A DNA stretch of 28,876 nucleotides from a virus. Below the pieces are notes generated by a model, which made no database searches, had not been told where the DNA came from, and saw nothing but the letters and a program-made list of their open reading frames with translations. The stretch lies in the IMG/VR virus record IMGVR_UViG_3300032820_000079, positions 1 through 28,876 of that record. The stretch is one strand, 5' to 3'. Shown piece by piece: positions 1-10,800 of the stretch (positions within the stretch are counted from its first letter, which is position 1; each line of letters begins with the position of its first letter). A program made the translations under genes and the position numbers.

Positions 1-1
1 C

Positions 2-244
2 CGCTCGATCACTTGGCCGTCCATTGCCGAGGCTGACGCTGGAGATAAGGCGTCTGGAGTCCTGATCTACCGGCTTGTTGCTGGCTCAAGTACCCCTGTT
101 GAAGCGAACGACATTCCGCTCTGCTTCATCAAGTTTGCCTCCGCTATCGACCCGGACGGCTCCGACCTGACCGTGAAGTGGTCGGGGGTGGCCGATTCGT
201 CTACATCTGGAACCATTTTGAAGATTCAACAGGCAGCCGTGTAA
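2..244 (+). CDS. C-terminal end of an unrecognised phage protein (partial)
   Basis: An open frame enters from the left edge and stops with TAA at 242-244, leaving 80 residues and no start in the window. The visible part has balanced composition and reads like a compact beta-rich domain, with segments such as VLIYRLVAG and GTILKIQQAAV. It lies directly upstream of the virion-type genes on the same strand, so it is probably also a structural or tail protein; this is inference from position only. No family was recognised. The stop is followed within five bases by a hairpin that leads into the next gene. Confidence 0.6.
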   Translation, partial: RSITWPSIAEADAGDKASGVLIYRLVAGSSTPVEANDIPLCFIKFASAIDPDGSDLTVKWSGVADSSTSGTILKIQQAAV

Positions 245-248
245 CATC

Positions 249-273
249 ATCATTCCTTTCTGGCAGGAATGAT
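249..273 (+). promoter_or_regulatory. Intergenic hairpin enclosing the ribosome site of the repeat-protein gene
   Basis: ATCATTCCT (249-257) pairs perfectly with AGGAATGAT (265-273) around a 7-base loop. No T-run follows, so it is not a standard terminator. The right arm contains AGGA, the only Shine-Dalgarno-like sequence before the ATG at 279, so folding would hide the ribosome site. It could act as a translational brake or an RNA processing site; that role is inferred. Confidence 0.5.
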
Positions 274-278
274 CCCCG

Positions 279-1832
279 ATGTTTCAATTACTGCTTAGAG
301 GCCAGCAGCCGCTACCGCCAACAGAAACAAGCCCCTCCGCCGCCTTGGTGGAGTGGGGTGTAGTTGCTGCGGTAGTTGTCTCCGTAGTTTCGACGGACCC
401 GGCAATCGCCGAGTGGTCGGACTCTGCCCCGAGAACAGAGTCCACCGTCTCGGCGGGGCCAGCCGTATCGGAATGGTCTGCCTCCGCGCCGACAACAAGG
501 TCTGCCGTTTCCGTGGACGCGGCCACTGTGGAGTGGGCCGTCTCCACCCCGGCGACGGCTGTTTCGGCCCCCGTTGTGGCAGCCGCAGTTGTTGAGTGGC
601 TGCCGGTAGCCCCGACCGTGGAGCTGGTGAGGGAGACAACTGTAAGCACTACCGCTGTAGTTGTCGAGTGGGCTGCCACGGCCCCGACCGTCGTCTCCAC
701 CTACTCGACCGTCGCGGTGGTCGTTGAGTGGATTCCCGCAGGCCCCACAGCCGTTTCTGAGGTGTCCTCGCAAGCCGCCGTTGAGTGGATCCCCGTAGAA
801 CCAACGATCATCTCCCCCTACTCGACCGACGCGGTGGTCGTTGAGTGGGAGCCGGTTGCCCCAACCCTTGTCTCCGTGGTCAAGCCCGGCGGGGCCATAA
901 TCGAGTGGCTCCCTGACACCCCGGAATTCAGACAACCGGCCACCGTTTCGGAGGTTGTCGTTGAGTGGATTCCCGTGGCCCCAACGGTCGTCTCCACCTA
1001 CTCGACAGAAGCGGTGGTGGTTGAGTGGGTTGTGCCCTCGGCTTCGCCAGACACTAGGATGTCGCCTTCCAGTGTTGAGGTGGAGTGGGTACCGGCCACG
1101 CCGGTAACAGTTGTCTCCAAGCCGACTGTTACCGTTCCAGTCGTGGAGTGGACCCCCGTCGAGCCGGGTCTTGTTTCAACGGTTTCCACGACTGAAGTTG
1201 AAGTCGAGTGGATCATACCGGGCGTGCTGGCGGGCGGTACTGGCAGCCTGCCAGACCCGGCGGTGGTTGAGTGGATTCCCTCTGCTCCCACCCTTGAAAG
1301 CACATACCACGTCGATCCTGTCACGGTTGAGTGGATTGTCGGGTCTCCCGAAGAGTCTTCGGACCTTGAGCCGGGGGCTGCCGAAGTAGAGTGGTCTACC
1401 GGCGATCCAGTGGCCGAGAAGGTCGTCTCTGCGGACCCGCCAACCGTCGAGTGGCTCCCAGAAGAACCGGAGACATCGCGGGCTGCCGAAGCCGGGGTTC
1501 CGGTAATAGAGTGGATTCCGGCGTCCCCGACAGTCGTTTCCTCGGTCAGTCCGTCTTCAGTCACGGTTGAGTGGGGGCCGTCCTTCGTCTACTCGGGCAA
1601 AACCCCGATGCCGACCCCGGCAGTCGCGGAGTGGGTTCCTGTCGAGCCGGAGGTGATTTCAGAGCTGGGGCCGGGTGTTGCTACTGTAGAATGGACACCA
1701 ATATCGGCTACACTAGAGTCCTCGGTCTCCACGGTTGCGTTGGTAGTTGAATGGCTTCCGGGGGCGGCTACTACCGAGCAAGTCGAAGACGAAGAAGACG
1801 GTTCCGCATTCCTCTTGTTTGTAGGGTGGTAA
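279..1832 (+). CDS. Glu-Trp tandem-repeat protein, probable virion or fibre component
   Basis: This 517-residue protein is almost entirely a tandem repeat. Twenty-four Glu-Trp dipeptides occur at a nearly fixed 20-residue spacing (range 19-24). The approximate unit is [IL]P-x-x-PT-x-VS-x-x-ST-x-A-VVV-EW, with two short beta-prone stretches (around PTxVS and VVVEW) per unit. It has no Cys, very little Lys, no transmembrane segment and an acidic tail (EDEEDG) ending in FLLFVGW. The regular period suggests a beta-solenoid or elongated fibre, but no family was recognised. It lies just before the ejection-type genes and only one base separates its stop from the next ATG, so a virion role is likely by context. 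The start at 279 is preceded by AGGA ten bases upstream. Several units are nearly identical in DNA, which implies recent duplication. Confidence 0.8.
   Translation: MFQLLLRGQQPLPPTETSPSAALVEWGVVAAVVVSVVSTDPAIAEWSDSAPRTESTVSAGPAVSEWSASAPTTRSAVSVDAATVEWAVSTPATAVSAPVVAAAVVEWLPVAPTVELVRETTVSTTAVVVEWAATAPTVVSTYSTVAVVVEWIPAGPTAVSEVSSQAAVEWIPVEPTIISPYSTDAVVVEWEPVAPTLVSVVKPGGAIIEWLPDTPEFRQPATVSEVVVEWIPVAPTVVSTYSTEAVVVEWVVPSASPDTRMSPSSVEVEWVPATPVTVVSKPTVTVPVVEWTPVEPGLVSTVSTTEVEVEWIIPGVLAGGTGSLPDPAVVEWIPSAPTLESTYHVDPVTVEWIVGSPEESSDLEPGAAEVEWSTGDPVAEKVVSADPPTVEWLPEEPETSRAAEAGVPVIEWIPASPTVVSSVSPSSVTVEWGPSFVYSGKTPMPTPAVAEWVPVEPEVISELGPGVATVEWTPISATLESSVSTVALVVEWLPGAATTEQVEDEEDGSAFLLFVGW
348..1754 (+). repeat. 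About 60-base tandem coding repeats (Glu-Trp units)
   Basis: Each unit ends in a GAGTGG-type codon pair (GAA TGG in the last). Most units have diverged at the DNA level, but three 38-base segments at 694-731, 811-848 and 991-1028 are nearly identical: TCTCC, then CTACTCGAC, then GCGGTGGT, then GTTGAGTGG. This pattern fits expansion by unequal recombination or slippage followed by drift under selection to keep Glu-Trp. Confidence 0.85.
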
Positions 1833-1833
1833 A

Positions 1834-2835
1834 ATGCCACAGAACAGCTACGCAAATATGGGCTTGCAGCAAGATGCCCAAGGCCAGTTCTCGCCAATCG
1901 CGGGATTTGGGGTCGGTGCCCTGCCCAGTGCCGAAGAGATTTCCGGCATGGGGTGGAACGACCGGATGGGGATGATGATGTCCCAGATGGGGCAGGCCCA
2001 GCAGCAAGCCCAGCAAGCTAATCTCGGCCTTTTCTCCTCGCAGCTAAACGAGGTTGGGAACCTAGGAACGGCTGGTCGTCAGCAGATTTCCGATGTTTAC
2101 TCCCAAGAGCGGGGGAGAATGGGGCAGAATCTCGCATCCAGAGGTCTGGGAAGCACGACAGTTGGGTCGGCAATGTCGGCGGGGATTGCCGGGAGAGAGT
2201 CTCGGGACCGGACTAGGCTCGAAGAAGGACTAACGCAGCAAAGATTGAATGTGCTGAACGCGGCCTCGTTCCAGCAGCCGGACATGGGCGGCTTCTACAA
2301 CCAGATGATGCAAGCCGGTTCTGCCGGTCTAGGCTCAGCCAAGGCCAAGCAGCCGCCTTGGTGGGCCAGTCAAGTGCTTGGCTCCGGTCTGGACATGCTT
2401 GGCGGTGGCGGCGGTGGCGGTGGCGGCGGGATGATGGGCGGTCTGGGTAAGCTGCTCGGTTTCGGGGGTGGTGGCGGTGGTGGCGGGACGGCTGGCGTTG
2501 CTCACCTCACCGATATGGGCGGCACCGCCGGAGGTGGCGGTGGAATGGGGATGATGGGCGGTCTGGGCAAGATCCTCGGAGGTGTCGGGAATTTCGGGAT
2601 GGGGGCAGGGAAGGGTATTGCCGGGATGTTTGGGTTCGGAAGTGGCACCGCCGGTGCCGGTCTGGGGTCAATGGGCGCGATGGGTGCAGCACTCGGCCCA
2701 ATCGCCGCAATAGCCGGTCTCGGCTACCTCGCCTACAAGAACAGAAAAGACATCAAGCGAGAGACCAAGAGGATCGGCAGGCAGATCGGCAAGGCCGGTA
2801 AGAAGGTCAAGAAGTGGTTCAAGAAGATTTTCTAG
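1834..2835 (+). CDS. Gly-rich small ejection-type virion protein
   Basis: This 333-residue protein has a Gln/Met-rich helical N-terminal part (to about residue 165). A low-complexity middle follows, with two polyglycine tracts (about 190-220) and repeated GMMGGLGK segments. Near residues 275-300 there is a hydrophobic stretch rich in Gly and Ala (GAMGAALGPIAAIAGLGYLAY). The tail is strongly basic (about 303-333), ending GKKVKKWFKKIF, and looks membrane-active or nucleic-acid binding. Position and size match the small internal virion protein that precedes two larger ejection proteins in T7-like phages, but no sequence homology to T7 gp14 was recognised. It starts one base after the preceding stop and ends nine bases before the next gene. 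Confidence 0.7.
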   Translation: MPQNSYANMGLQQDAQGQFSPIAGFGVGALPSAEEISGMGWNDRMGMMMSQMGQAQQQAQQANLGLFSSQLNEVGNLGTAGRQQISDVYSQERGRMGQNLASRGLGSTTVGSAMSAGIAGRESRDRTRLEEGLTQQRLNVLNAASFQQPDMGGFYNQMMQAGSAGLGSAKAKQPPWWASQVLGSGLDMLGGGGGGGGGGMMGGLGKLLGFGGGGGGGGTAGVAHLTDMGGTAGGGGGMGMMGGLGKILGGVGNFGMGAGKGIAGMFGFGSGTAGAGLGSMGAMGAALGPIAAIAGLGYLAYKNRKDIKRETKRIGRQIGKAGKKVKKWFKKIF

Positions 2836-2844
2836 GGGTTATCC

Positions 2845-4875
2845 ATGCCGGTCAATGTAGCATTCGGTCCTTCCGCTGGTGTCATCGGTCAGATGGGGTT
2901 CGGGGCTGGTAAACGCCAGTACACCGACAGGCGAGATCAGGTCGAGCGAGAGTCAAAGCGTCAGATGCTCTCTGATGCTATGAACTTCACGAGGTTCCTG
3001 CGTGAAGGCAGGAAGCCTGAAGAAGACCACCAACGCGCTATGGCGCGGATGGACAAGCAGCAGCGGCTCCAAGTGAAGACGATGGATCATCAGGCTGCGA
3101 TCCAGAAGACCACAGAGACATGGAGGCAGGATGTCGCTGACGACCGGCGGGCGGCGCAGGCCAAGCAGCTTGACCAGCTCGAATACGATCTAGACCAAGA
3201 GATGCTCGGCCTCCCCCCGGACATGAGCGAAATGGAAAAACAGACTTGGAGGACGCGGGCATACCAAAAGGGTGCCCACAAAATCGGGACCATGCAGGCA
3301 GCGGGGCCGGACATCCAGCCATTCAAGCACTTCGACCACGACGGCACCATGTACCGACAGAACATGGACGGGAGCGTCACGAATGTCTCGGCAGAGCAGG
3401 CTGAGACAAAAGCAAAAAGACAAGCTGCCGCGACCAAGTCTGCGGTTGAGACCAACAAGGTGGTCCTTGACGCGCAGAAGCAGGCGGCTGAACCCTACAA
3501 CCTCGACATTCAGGCGGATCGGGAGGAGCTGAAAGAGGTTACTTCAGGATACACCGGGAATAAGACTGAGACGCCAACACCGCCGCGACCCAAAGACCCA
3601 GCAGCAGTCGAGGCGTATGAGAAAAAGGTTGCCCAAATAAATCTGGACAACCAAGAACTCAAAGAGTGGAAAGCTGAGAAGAAGGCGTTGAGGGATGGCA
3701 TCAGGCTCAAAATCCAACAAAGGGACGAGGCCGTGGGAGATGCCGCCATAGCCATGTACCAGTCTTTAGGCGGAGTGGAGGGGGTTGGCGGCTCCATGAC
3801 AAGCAGCCTCTACAAAGAGGCACTGAAGAAGAAGGCGGCAAGGGTGGAAGCGGCTGCCGAGGAAAACCAACGCGCGAGGGTCAGGGAAGACCTCAAGGCC
3901 GCCACGCAAGGAGATCTTGCAGCCGCCCAAAGAATCACTCAATCCACAACATCGGACCCCGGCTTGGTCCCGCCACGATCCTCCGAGGCCGCTGCACTCG
4001 CGGACCTCACCGCCCCCGGCGCACAAGGCCCGGATTTCACGACAGTCGCGGGAGACAAAATCTCCGCCCCGCAAGCTGCTGCACTTTTCAGTGGAGAGGC
4101 AGGGATAAATCCTGAAGCACAGAAGGCATTGCAAATCGCCTTCGGTGTCGGCCAAAAGGACGTGCAGAAATGGAACGCAGAAAACAAAGAGAAAAACCCG
4201 ACCGTGAAAACTTCTGTCGTGTCGGTAGATGGAACCATGAAGACGGTTCAGATAAAGCAGCGGGACGCCGACCTCATCAACAACGAGGTGTTTCCGATGC
4301 GGGACCAGTTGGAGAGGCGTCGCACGGAAGCCCAGAAGGCCATCGACAGGATCGACTCCGGTGAAGATACTGTCAAAAACCAGAACGTCATAGCAGACCT
4401 GAAGGAACAAAAGGATGTTATGGACAAGATGCTGGCGATTCTCGAAACCCGGCACACGCTCCTTGAGTCTGGCGGCGGCGACACGTTCGGGTACGGGACA
4501 GCCATGTCCAAGAAGACGCCAGTCCTCATCGAGTTTGAGGAACTCAAAGCCCGCCGGAAGAAACTGGTCGAGGACATAGCAGCGGGCGGAAAAACCGTCA
4601 CGGATATGCAGCTCCGGGGGGTCAGAAAGCTGGCGGGCGAGAACCCCCTCGGCAAAAATGCAGCCCGCTTCTTGAGAGGGACAGGGGTTCCGTCTATTGC
4701 GGAACATTTGTCAAAGAGCGAAGCGGAACTTGCTGACCCCGAGAAGACCCCGTGGTACTTGCAAAGTGCCGGTGCCCTTTGGAAGAACTACCTAGAGCCT
4801 GAAGAAAAAACGCCTGAAGAAGAGCGGGAGTCTTACAGAGAAACGCTCGACACCCTCGGCCAGATGGGTACATAG
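2845..4875 (+). CDS. Coiled-coil-like internal virion or ejection protein
   Basis: The 676-residue product is rich in Lys, Glu, Ala and Gln, with long predicted-helix segments (roughly residues 25-120, 185-360 and 480-580). There is no signal peptide or membrane span. A Pro/Ala-rich interruption (about 365-410) separates two helical halves. It is the middle gene of a 333/676/3481-residue series, the same order and relative sizes as the T7-type internal core proteins gp14, gp15 and gp16. I therefore infer that it is a gp15-like component of the ejection tube. No catalytic motif was recognised. The intergenic gap to the giant gene is 11 bases. Confidence 0.7.
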   Translation: MPVNVAFGPSAGVIGQMGFGAGKRQYTDRRDQVERESKRQMLSDAMNFTRFLREGRKPEEDHQRAMARMDKQQRLQVKTMDHQAAIQKTTETWRQDVADDRRAAQAKQLDQLEYDLDQEMLGLPPDMSEMEKQTWRTRAYQKGAHKIGTMQAAGPDIQPFKHFDHDGTMYRQNMDGSVTNVSAEQAETKAKRQAAATKSAVETNKVVLDAQKQAAEPYNLDIQADREELKEVTSGYTGNKTETPTPPRPKDPAAVEAYEKKVAQINLDNQELKEWKAEKKALRDGIRLKIQQRDEAVGDAAIAMYQSLGGVEGVGGSMTSSLYKEALKKKAARVEAAAEENQRARVREDLKAATQGDLAAAQRITQSTTSDPGLVPPRSSEAAALADLTAPGAQGPDFTTVAGDKISAPQAAALFSGEAGINPEAQKALQIAFGVGQKDVQKWNAENKEKNPTVKTSVVSVDGTMKTVQIKQRDADLINNEVFPMRDQLERRRTEAQKAIDRIDSGEDTVKNQNVIADLKEQKDVMDKMLAILETRHTLLESGGGDTFGYGTAMSKKTPVLIEFEELKARRKKLVEDIAAGGKTVTDMQLRGVRKLAGENPLGKNAARFLRGTGVPSIAEHLSKSEAELADPEKTPWYLQSAGALWKNYLEPEEKTPEEERESYRETLDTLGQMGT

Positions 4876-4886
4876 GAACCACGCAA

Positions 4887-7800
4887 ATGGCAGAACTGAA
4901 CTTCGACAATTACGCAGAAGAAGAGTCCGGGGTAACGGACGCTCTGGCGGCAGGTCAGGGCACTTCAGACGCCTACCTCAACCGAATCGTCCAGCAGGAC
5001 GCCAAGCTCAAGGCGTTTGAGGCCGCAGAAGACGCTAGGGATATAGACAAAAAGGCAAAGCACTACGAGGGGAAAAGCACCCCCTTCATGGTGCAAGCTG
5101 TTGGCCGTGGTGTCGAGCAATGGGGCAGGTCGTACTCGTGGCTCGCCAAGCCGTTCCTCAACGAAGAGGAGATGATTGAGTTCCACAAAGAAGATGAGCG
5201 AATTGCCGCCGGGTTCAATCAGGCTATGGACATGGGTGGCCTCGGTGCGACCCACAAGTTCCTTGCCAACGGACTCAAAGATTCCACGGATATGGCGGGG
5301 AAGATGGTTGTCTCCGCATACACAGGTGGGATGCCCTCCCTTTATGTCCAGTACGGTGCGCAGGGCCTCAACCAGACATACCACCAAGCAAGGGTGGCCG
5401 GTCTCAGCAAGGAGGACTCGCTCAACCACGCCAGCCTGATGACCGCGATTGAGATTGGGACAATGGCCCTGTTCCATGCTGGCAGCAAGTTCTTCCCAAA
5501 GATCATGCCGGATATTGAATCTAGGATTGTTGCCGAACTTGGCGGCAGCTTGGGGGCTTCGAGCGGCAGGAGAATGGCGTCGAGAGCTACATCAAAAGTC
5601 GTCAACGACTCCCTTATGAAGAGCTTTGGGCGAGGGGCTGGCAAGATGCTCTGGGAAGGCGGCGTTGAAACGGCAGAGGAGGTCGGCACCGCCGTCGGTC
5701 AAGCTATGGCTCGCGCAGCCCAGATCCCCGGAGCAGAAGACGAGGCCAACTGGACGGACAAAAACGGCAGCGTGCTGAACTCCCCGATGATGCTGACCGC
5801 CCTCCACACGGCGAGGGACACCGCCGGTGCGATGGTCTTTATCAACGGTGCCCCCAAGATCAAGAATGGTATCCGTCGGTTCTTGAACGCCCCCTCCAGA
5901 GGCAACGCCCTCGCCGCCGCCAAATGGCTCGTAGCCATCGGTGCAGCAGATAGCGTCGAATCCCTCAAGAGCAGGGATGTTCGGGAGTCGGCCCAAAAAA
6001 TAGCCCTGAACAAGCTGAGAGACCCGAACTCCGACATAGACGTTTTGGCGATTGCCGAAGAATACGGAGTCAATATCGGGAGCCAGTGGGACGCTGCGGA
6101 AGGCGAGTTGCCGGAGGTGTGGCGGGATCGTGGAGCTTACGAGGTGATTCCCGGTGTGGTTCTTGGAGGGCGTTACGGGGCGGAAACTGAGCAGGCTGAG
6201 CGGGCAATCGTTGACCTCCACAACGAACTCGGGAGCAAGTTTGGCTACAAGCTCAGGATCGTAGATTCGGAAGGCGGAAGAGAATCGCTTCAGGGCGTTG
6301 AGGGCGCGCACGTCTCTAGCGACAAGACCGTCTGGGTCACGCGGCAGCACCTTGAAACCCTCCTCCGCAGAGACAAGAGCCTGAAGAGCGTGGCCGCCGG
6401 TCTTTATGCCCACGAACTCACCCACGTTCTCGAAGAGGAGGACGGATATCAGGAACTCGAAGAGTTCGTATTGATGAACTTCAAGGAGGATTACCTCAAG
6501 GCTCGGGAAGGGTACAAGGGCGACTATGAAGCAGCGCGGAAAAAGCCCGGTAATGAAAGCTGGGGCGATCTGGACGAGCAGAGGCTCAACCGCGAGGCAC
6601 TTGCTAGGTGGATGGAGGACGGATTCCTGAAGAGCGGCGCGCTCTCCAAGATCGCCAAGAGCAACATGACCCTCTTCGAGCGCATCCGCGACTGGTGGTA
6701 CCGCCGGATGAACAAGTGGAAAGACAGCCGGAAGTACGGCGAAGTCTTCAAGATGATCCAGAAGATCGCCCGGAAAGAGGGACTGGACGACAAGCCGTTC
6801 CCGACCGGACTGATGAACGTGGAAGGTGCCATCGGGGTTCCTGCTGAAGAGCTTGCTGGGACTAGGACCGATATAGGGTGGACAGAAAGCTATCAGGCTC
6901 CTCCCGATAAAAGATCAGGGAAAACAGGCAAGACAGAAACCGAGGCTGACAGAGACCCCGAGGCGGAAGAGCTTGCCGAGGCCAAGTCTCTGTGGGAAAG
7001 GAGCGAGTTCGACCACCTGTACGACCCGGACGAAGAGGGGAACCGAAGGCTCCAGATAGAGGCAGAGCTTGAGAACGTAACCCTCGAACAAGACCTCGGG
7101 GACGCTGTGGCGAGTCCGGCGGTGAACCGCACCCCGCTCCAAGACGGCCCTCCGAGCGGAACCGAGCCAGCCATCCAGAGGGATATCGGGGGACGAATTG
7201 AGAACTCAGACGTTGTAAGGCTCCGGCGGATTGCTGAGCTGAATGAGGACTTGGAGAACGCCACGCCCAGCGAGAGAGAGGCTCTCTTGAGGGCGTTCGA
7301 CGAAGAGACGGACCAGCTCGCCATCTCAGAAAACAGGGATGCGGAAGAGCAGCAGGATAGACAGGAGCATCGAGAGGCTTGGAACGCGGCGAAGGACCAG
7401 ACGCAGATCGTCCAAGAGAGCCAAGCGGATCGCCTGCGGAGGTGGAAGCAGGAGCAGACAGAGCGACTAGGGGGCTTCGCTCCCGAGCCTTCCCTTGAAC
7501 TGGGACTCACGCAACAACTGGATGATGCGCTGAAACATATTGATCCCGAGGACAACACGCAGGCACCCCAAGCACTCCCAGACCCCTCCTCCCTCAAGAC
7601 TGCCCGCGAAGCCTCGGCAGCGAGAGACGACGCTTGGACAAGGAAGCAGGACGCAGAATTTCTAGGGATGGACAGTTCTGTGGAGACCGAGGAGTGGAAG
7701 GCACTCAGGGACCGCGCCGAATCCCTCAGTCGGCAGGAGAAGTTCAACACCTTCACCGACACGGCGCAGGTGCTGGGCCTGCGGTTGCAGTCCGAGCAGG

Positions 7801-10800
7801 TCGAAGAGGGGGTCGAGGTGGCTGGGGATCGCCGCGAGGTGTTCTTCGACCTCCCCACTATTGAAGACATCTTCTTCGGAAACGTCAGCGAGGATCAGGA
7901 GGTTCGACTGCGAGACTTCCTTGCAGCCGTGGAGGAGGCTAACCCCGGCGACTACACGATTACAGCCAACACGAGACTGATTGAGAGCAAGCTGGACTCT
8001 CTGGGACGCCCGGAGCCGACGACAGGCACACCGCTCCAAGCCGAGCAGATGGGCGAGCTGGGCGTAAACGTCCCGGTTGCGACCCAACCGTCAGTGTCTA
8101 ACGTCGCGGAAGTTGCCAGAGACCTAGAGGAGTGGGAAAAACAAAAAATTGATGCCACTATGTACTGGGAGTACCGCGATTGGCAGGAGGAAGAGCAGGA
8201 CCGGCTGGCTGCCGTGGGGGCCGAGTCCATAAGCCAAGTCGAAGGGTCCGACTACGACTTCAGCCAGATGACTCAGGAAGAGCTGGCGGACGTGGGCCGC
8301 TCAGTTGAGAGGGCCGAAGAGCAAGCGAGGGCCGTCGAGCCCGCCGTCGAGCCAGCCGCTGAGCCTGTTGCCGAGCCTGTTGCCGAGCCTGTTGCCACCG
8401 GAACGACCAGAAACATCAGCATCCGATACGAAACCCCTCGGCAGATTGGCGACTATATACTCGCGCCATTCATCGAGTCGCTCCGGGGCCTCAAGGCAGG
8501 CGAGCGGGCCGACGTTCTCCCTGATGGGTGGACACTCTCCGAGGGGGCCTTCGCAGGGGGAAAGAACAAGTTTCATCCGTCCGAAGAGGTTATGGAGCAG
8601 CTCAAGGCTGCGTTTCCTAACGCGGTCTTTGCCGACGACTTCGTCATCAGGTACGGCTCCAACAGTCAGGCAGCCCGGCACCCTGTTGGCCACCCGGAAG
8701 CAGGGGCCGTAATGGAACTCCAGATCAGCAAGCACCACAAAGGCATCAAGCTCCGGGCCAGCATCGCCCACGAGATGCACCACATGGCAGGCAATTGGGG
8801 GTTGGACCTCAAAAATCCGAAAGACCCGGTGGAGGCTGTCGGATACCTCACCAACGAGGGAGAAATAGCAGCCCACGCCGTCGAGGCTGCCATGTTGTTC
8901 GAGGACGCACACCCCGGAGAGGACTTTGACGCGGCTAAGCTGGCGGAAGCATTCCCTGAAAAAGAGTCATTCAAAAACTACGCGAATTTTGCGGACCAGA
9001 CCGCAGCTGAACGTATCGCAGGCAAAACCGAAGGCAACTTTAGTGCTGAGCATATCCGGGCTGCCGGAGAGTCTTTCGCAGCTCAGGCACAGGCAGCCTT
9101 GGGTCGCACAGCCACTCCAGCAATCCCGTCCGTTAAGAGCGAGAAAAGGCCAAAGAAGAAAAAGAAGACCGTAGTCGAAGAGGCGCAGGAAGAATCGAAG
9201 GTAACGGCTGACGCAGCTATCGTCGCTCAAACCGACGTTGGAAAAGAGGCGGCGGACGAGCTTCTCGCGGAAGACTCGGCGACCCTGCAAGCGACTGTCC
9301 CAGAAGACAGCACCACCGTTCTTGAGGTCACGGCAGAGCCGGAAGACATCGGCTTGGACCCAGAGTTTCTCAAGAAGGTCATCGAAAAGAGCGCACCCAC
9401 GGAGTTCTTGGACGAAGCGGAATCTGAAATCGCAGGTCTGGCGGATCAGGCCGAGAGCGAACTCGACCCGAAGCTGAAGGCTGGCCTTGAAGCAGAGGGC
9501 AAGGCTCTGTCCAAGCTCGCTGACGAATTCAACACCATCTCCCAGATTGAAGACCCTCAAGAGAGGCGGGAGAAGATCAAGTCGGCCAAGAAGAAGATCG
9601 TCAAGAAAATCGAAGAGAGTAGAAAAGCGTTCAAGGAAGCGAACCCCGGCGGAGGGGGAAGGAACGTGTCTGCGGAAAGACTTCAGGCGTTTGTTTCTGC
9701 ATACGCGGAGATTGAGCTTTCCGACACGGTAGCCAGCCGCCGGACAATGGAAGCCGGAACTCTCAGGGGCGGGTCGAGGTCGAGGGAAGAGTTCGCCGAG
9801 GGCGAAAGCCAATACACCATGAGCGTTGACGAGTGGGAGCAGCGTCGGAATCAGGACAGGCAGCTCGCCTTGCAGCTTGATGAGGCTGACCAGCTCTACG
9901 CATCTCAGCCCGACAAGATAAAGGAGGCAACAGAGCGAGCCGCGAGCCACTTTGCAAGGCTCAGCCCGCAGCTTTTAGAAGCTCAGGCCATAAAGCTGGG
10001 CGACTTTCTCGGCCTCCCCGTGGGTACCGACCCGCAATCCGTGGCCGAGGCCACGACGAGAGCCTTGATGCTCCCCACGTTCCAGCGTGACCCGGACGGA
10101 AACGTCATGTATGGAGAAGACGGGAAGCCTCTCGTGAAGGTTCCAGACGACGTGATGGACCTGCTCAGGTATGTGAACTACGAGCGAGACGTTACCAAAA
10201 AGACTTTCAAAGTCCTGACGATTGCATACGAGGCGGTTGCCGAAACGCCGAAACGCACAACTGACGCCCGAAAGATCACTCAGGTTCCCGGCAGCAGGCT
10301 CAGGCCATCAGCCAGATTTCAGGGCGAGATGGGCAATAAGGGAATCCTCGACATAGCCCTGCCCACAAAAGAAGACGGGTCGGTGGACGACAGCGAAATA
10401 AAGAAGCTGGCAAAGGAACGAGGAGTCCTGTACCAAGCCCCGCCATCGAAGCCACCGACAAAGAAGTCGGTCAAGACTCAGGCAGCAACAAACAACAGGG
10501 TTATAGAGGAGAGAGTCCTGAAGTCGGATGCTTGGTCTCCTGACCTGAGCGACATGGAGCTTGATGCACTGATTGCTGCGGAGCCGGACTTCATCGACAT
10601 CAGCGACGATGCTTCCATCGAGTCGGCACGGAAGCAGATCCACAAGACGAACGTAGAAACAACAAGAAACGGCAACTGGAACAGGATCAGGCTTCACGAC
10701 GAGCAGGAGGGCAAGCTGCCCCAGTTGGATCGCCCCTTGGAAGTTGGGGAGAGCGTCACCTTTTCTGGGAAGGCCGCAAAGACCGTCCGAGCTGAGGAAG

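Noticed and set aside
178-363. 61-residue plus-strand frame across the start of the repeat gene
   Set aside because: It bridges the end of one gene, the hairpin and the start of the next in another frame; Pro-rich composition and no ribosome site mark it as a shadow.
348-1754. CRISPR array from the regular 60-base spacing
   Set aside because: The repeats are coding, diverged at the DNA level, and have no unique spacers between identical repeats.
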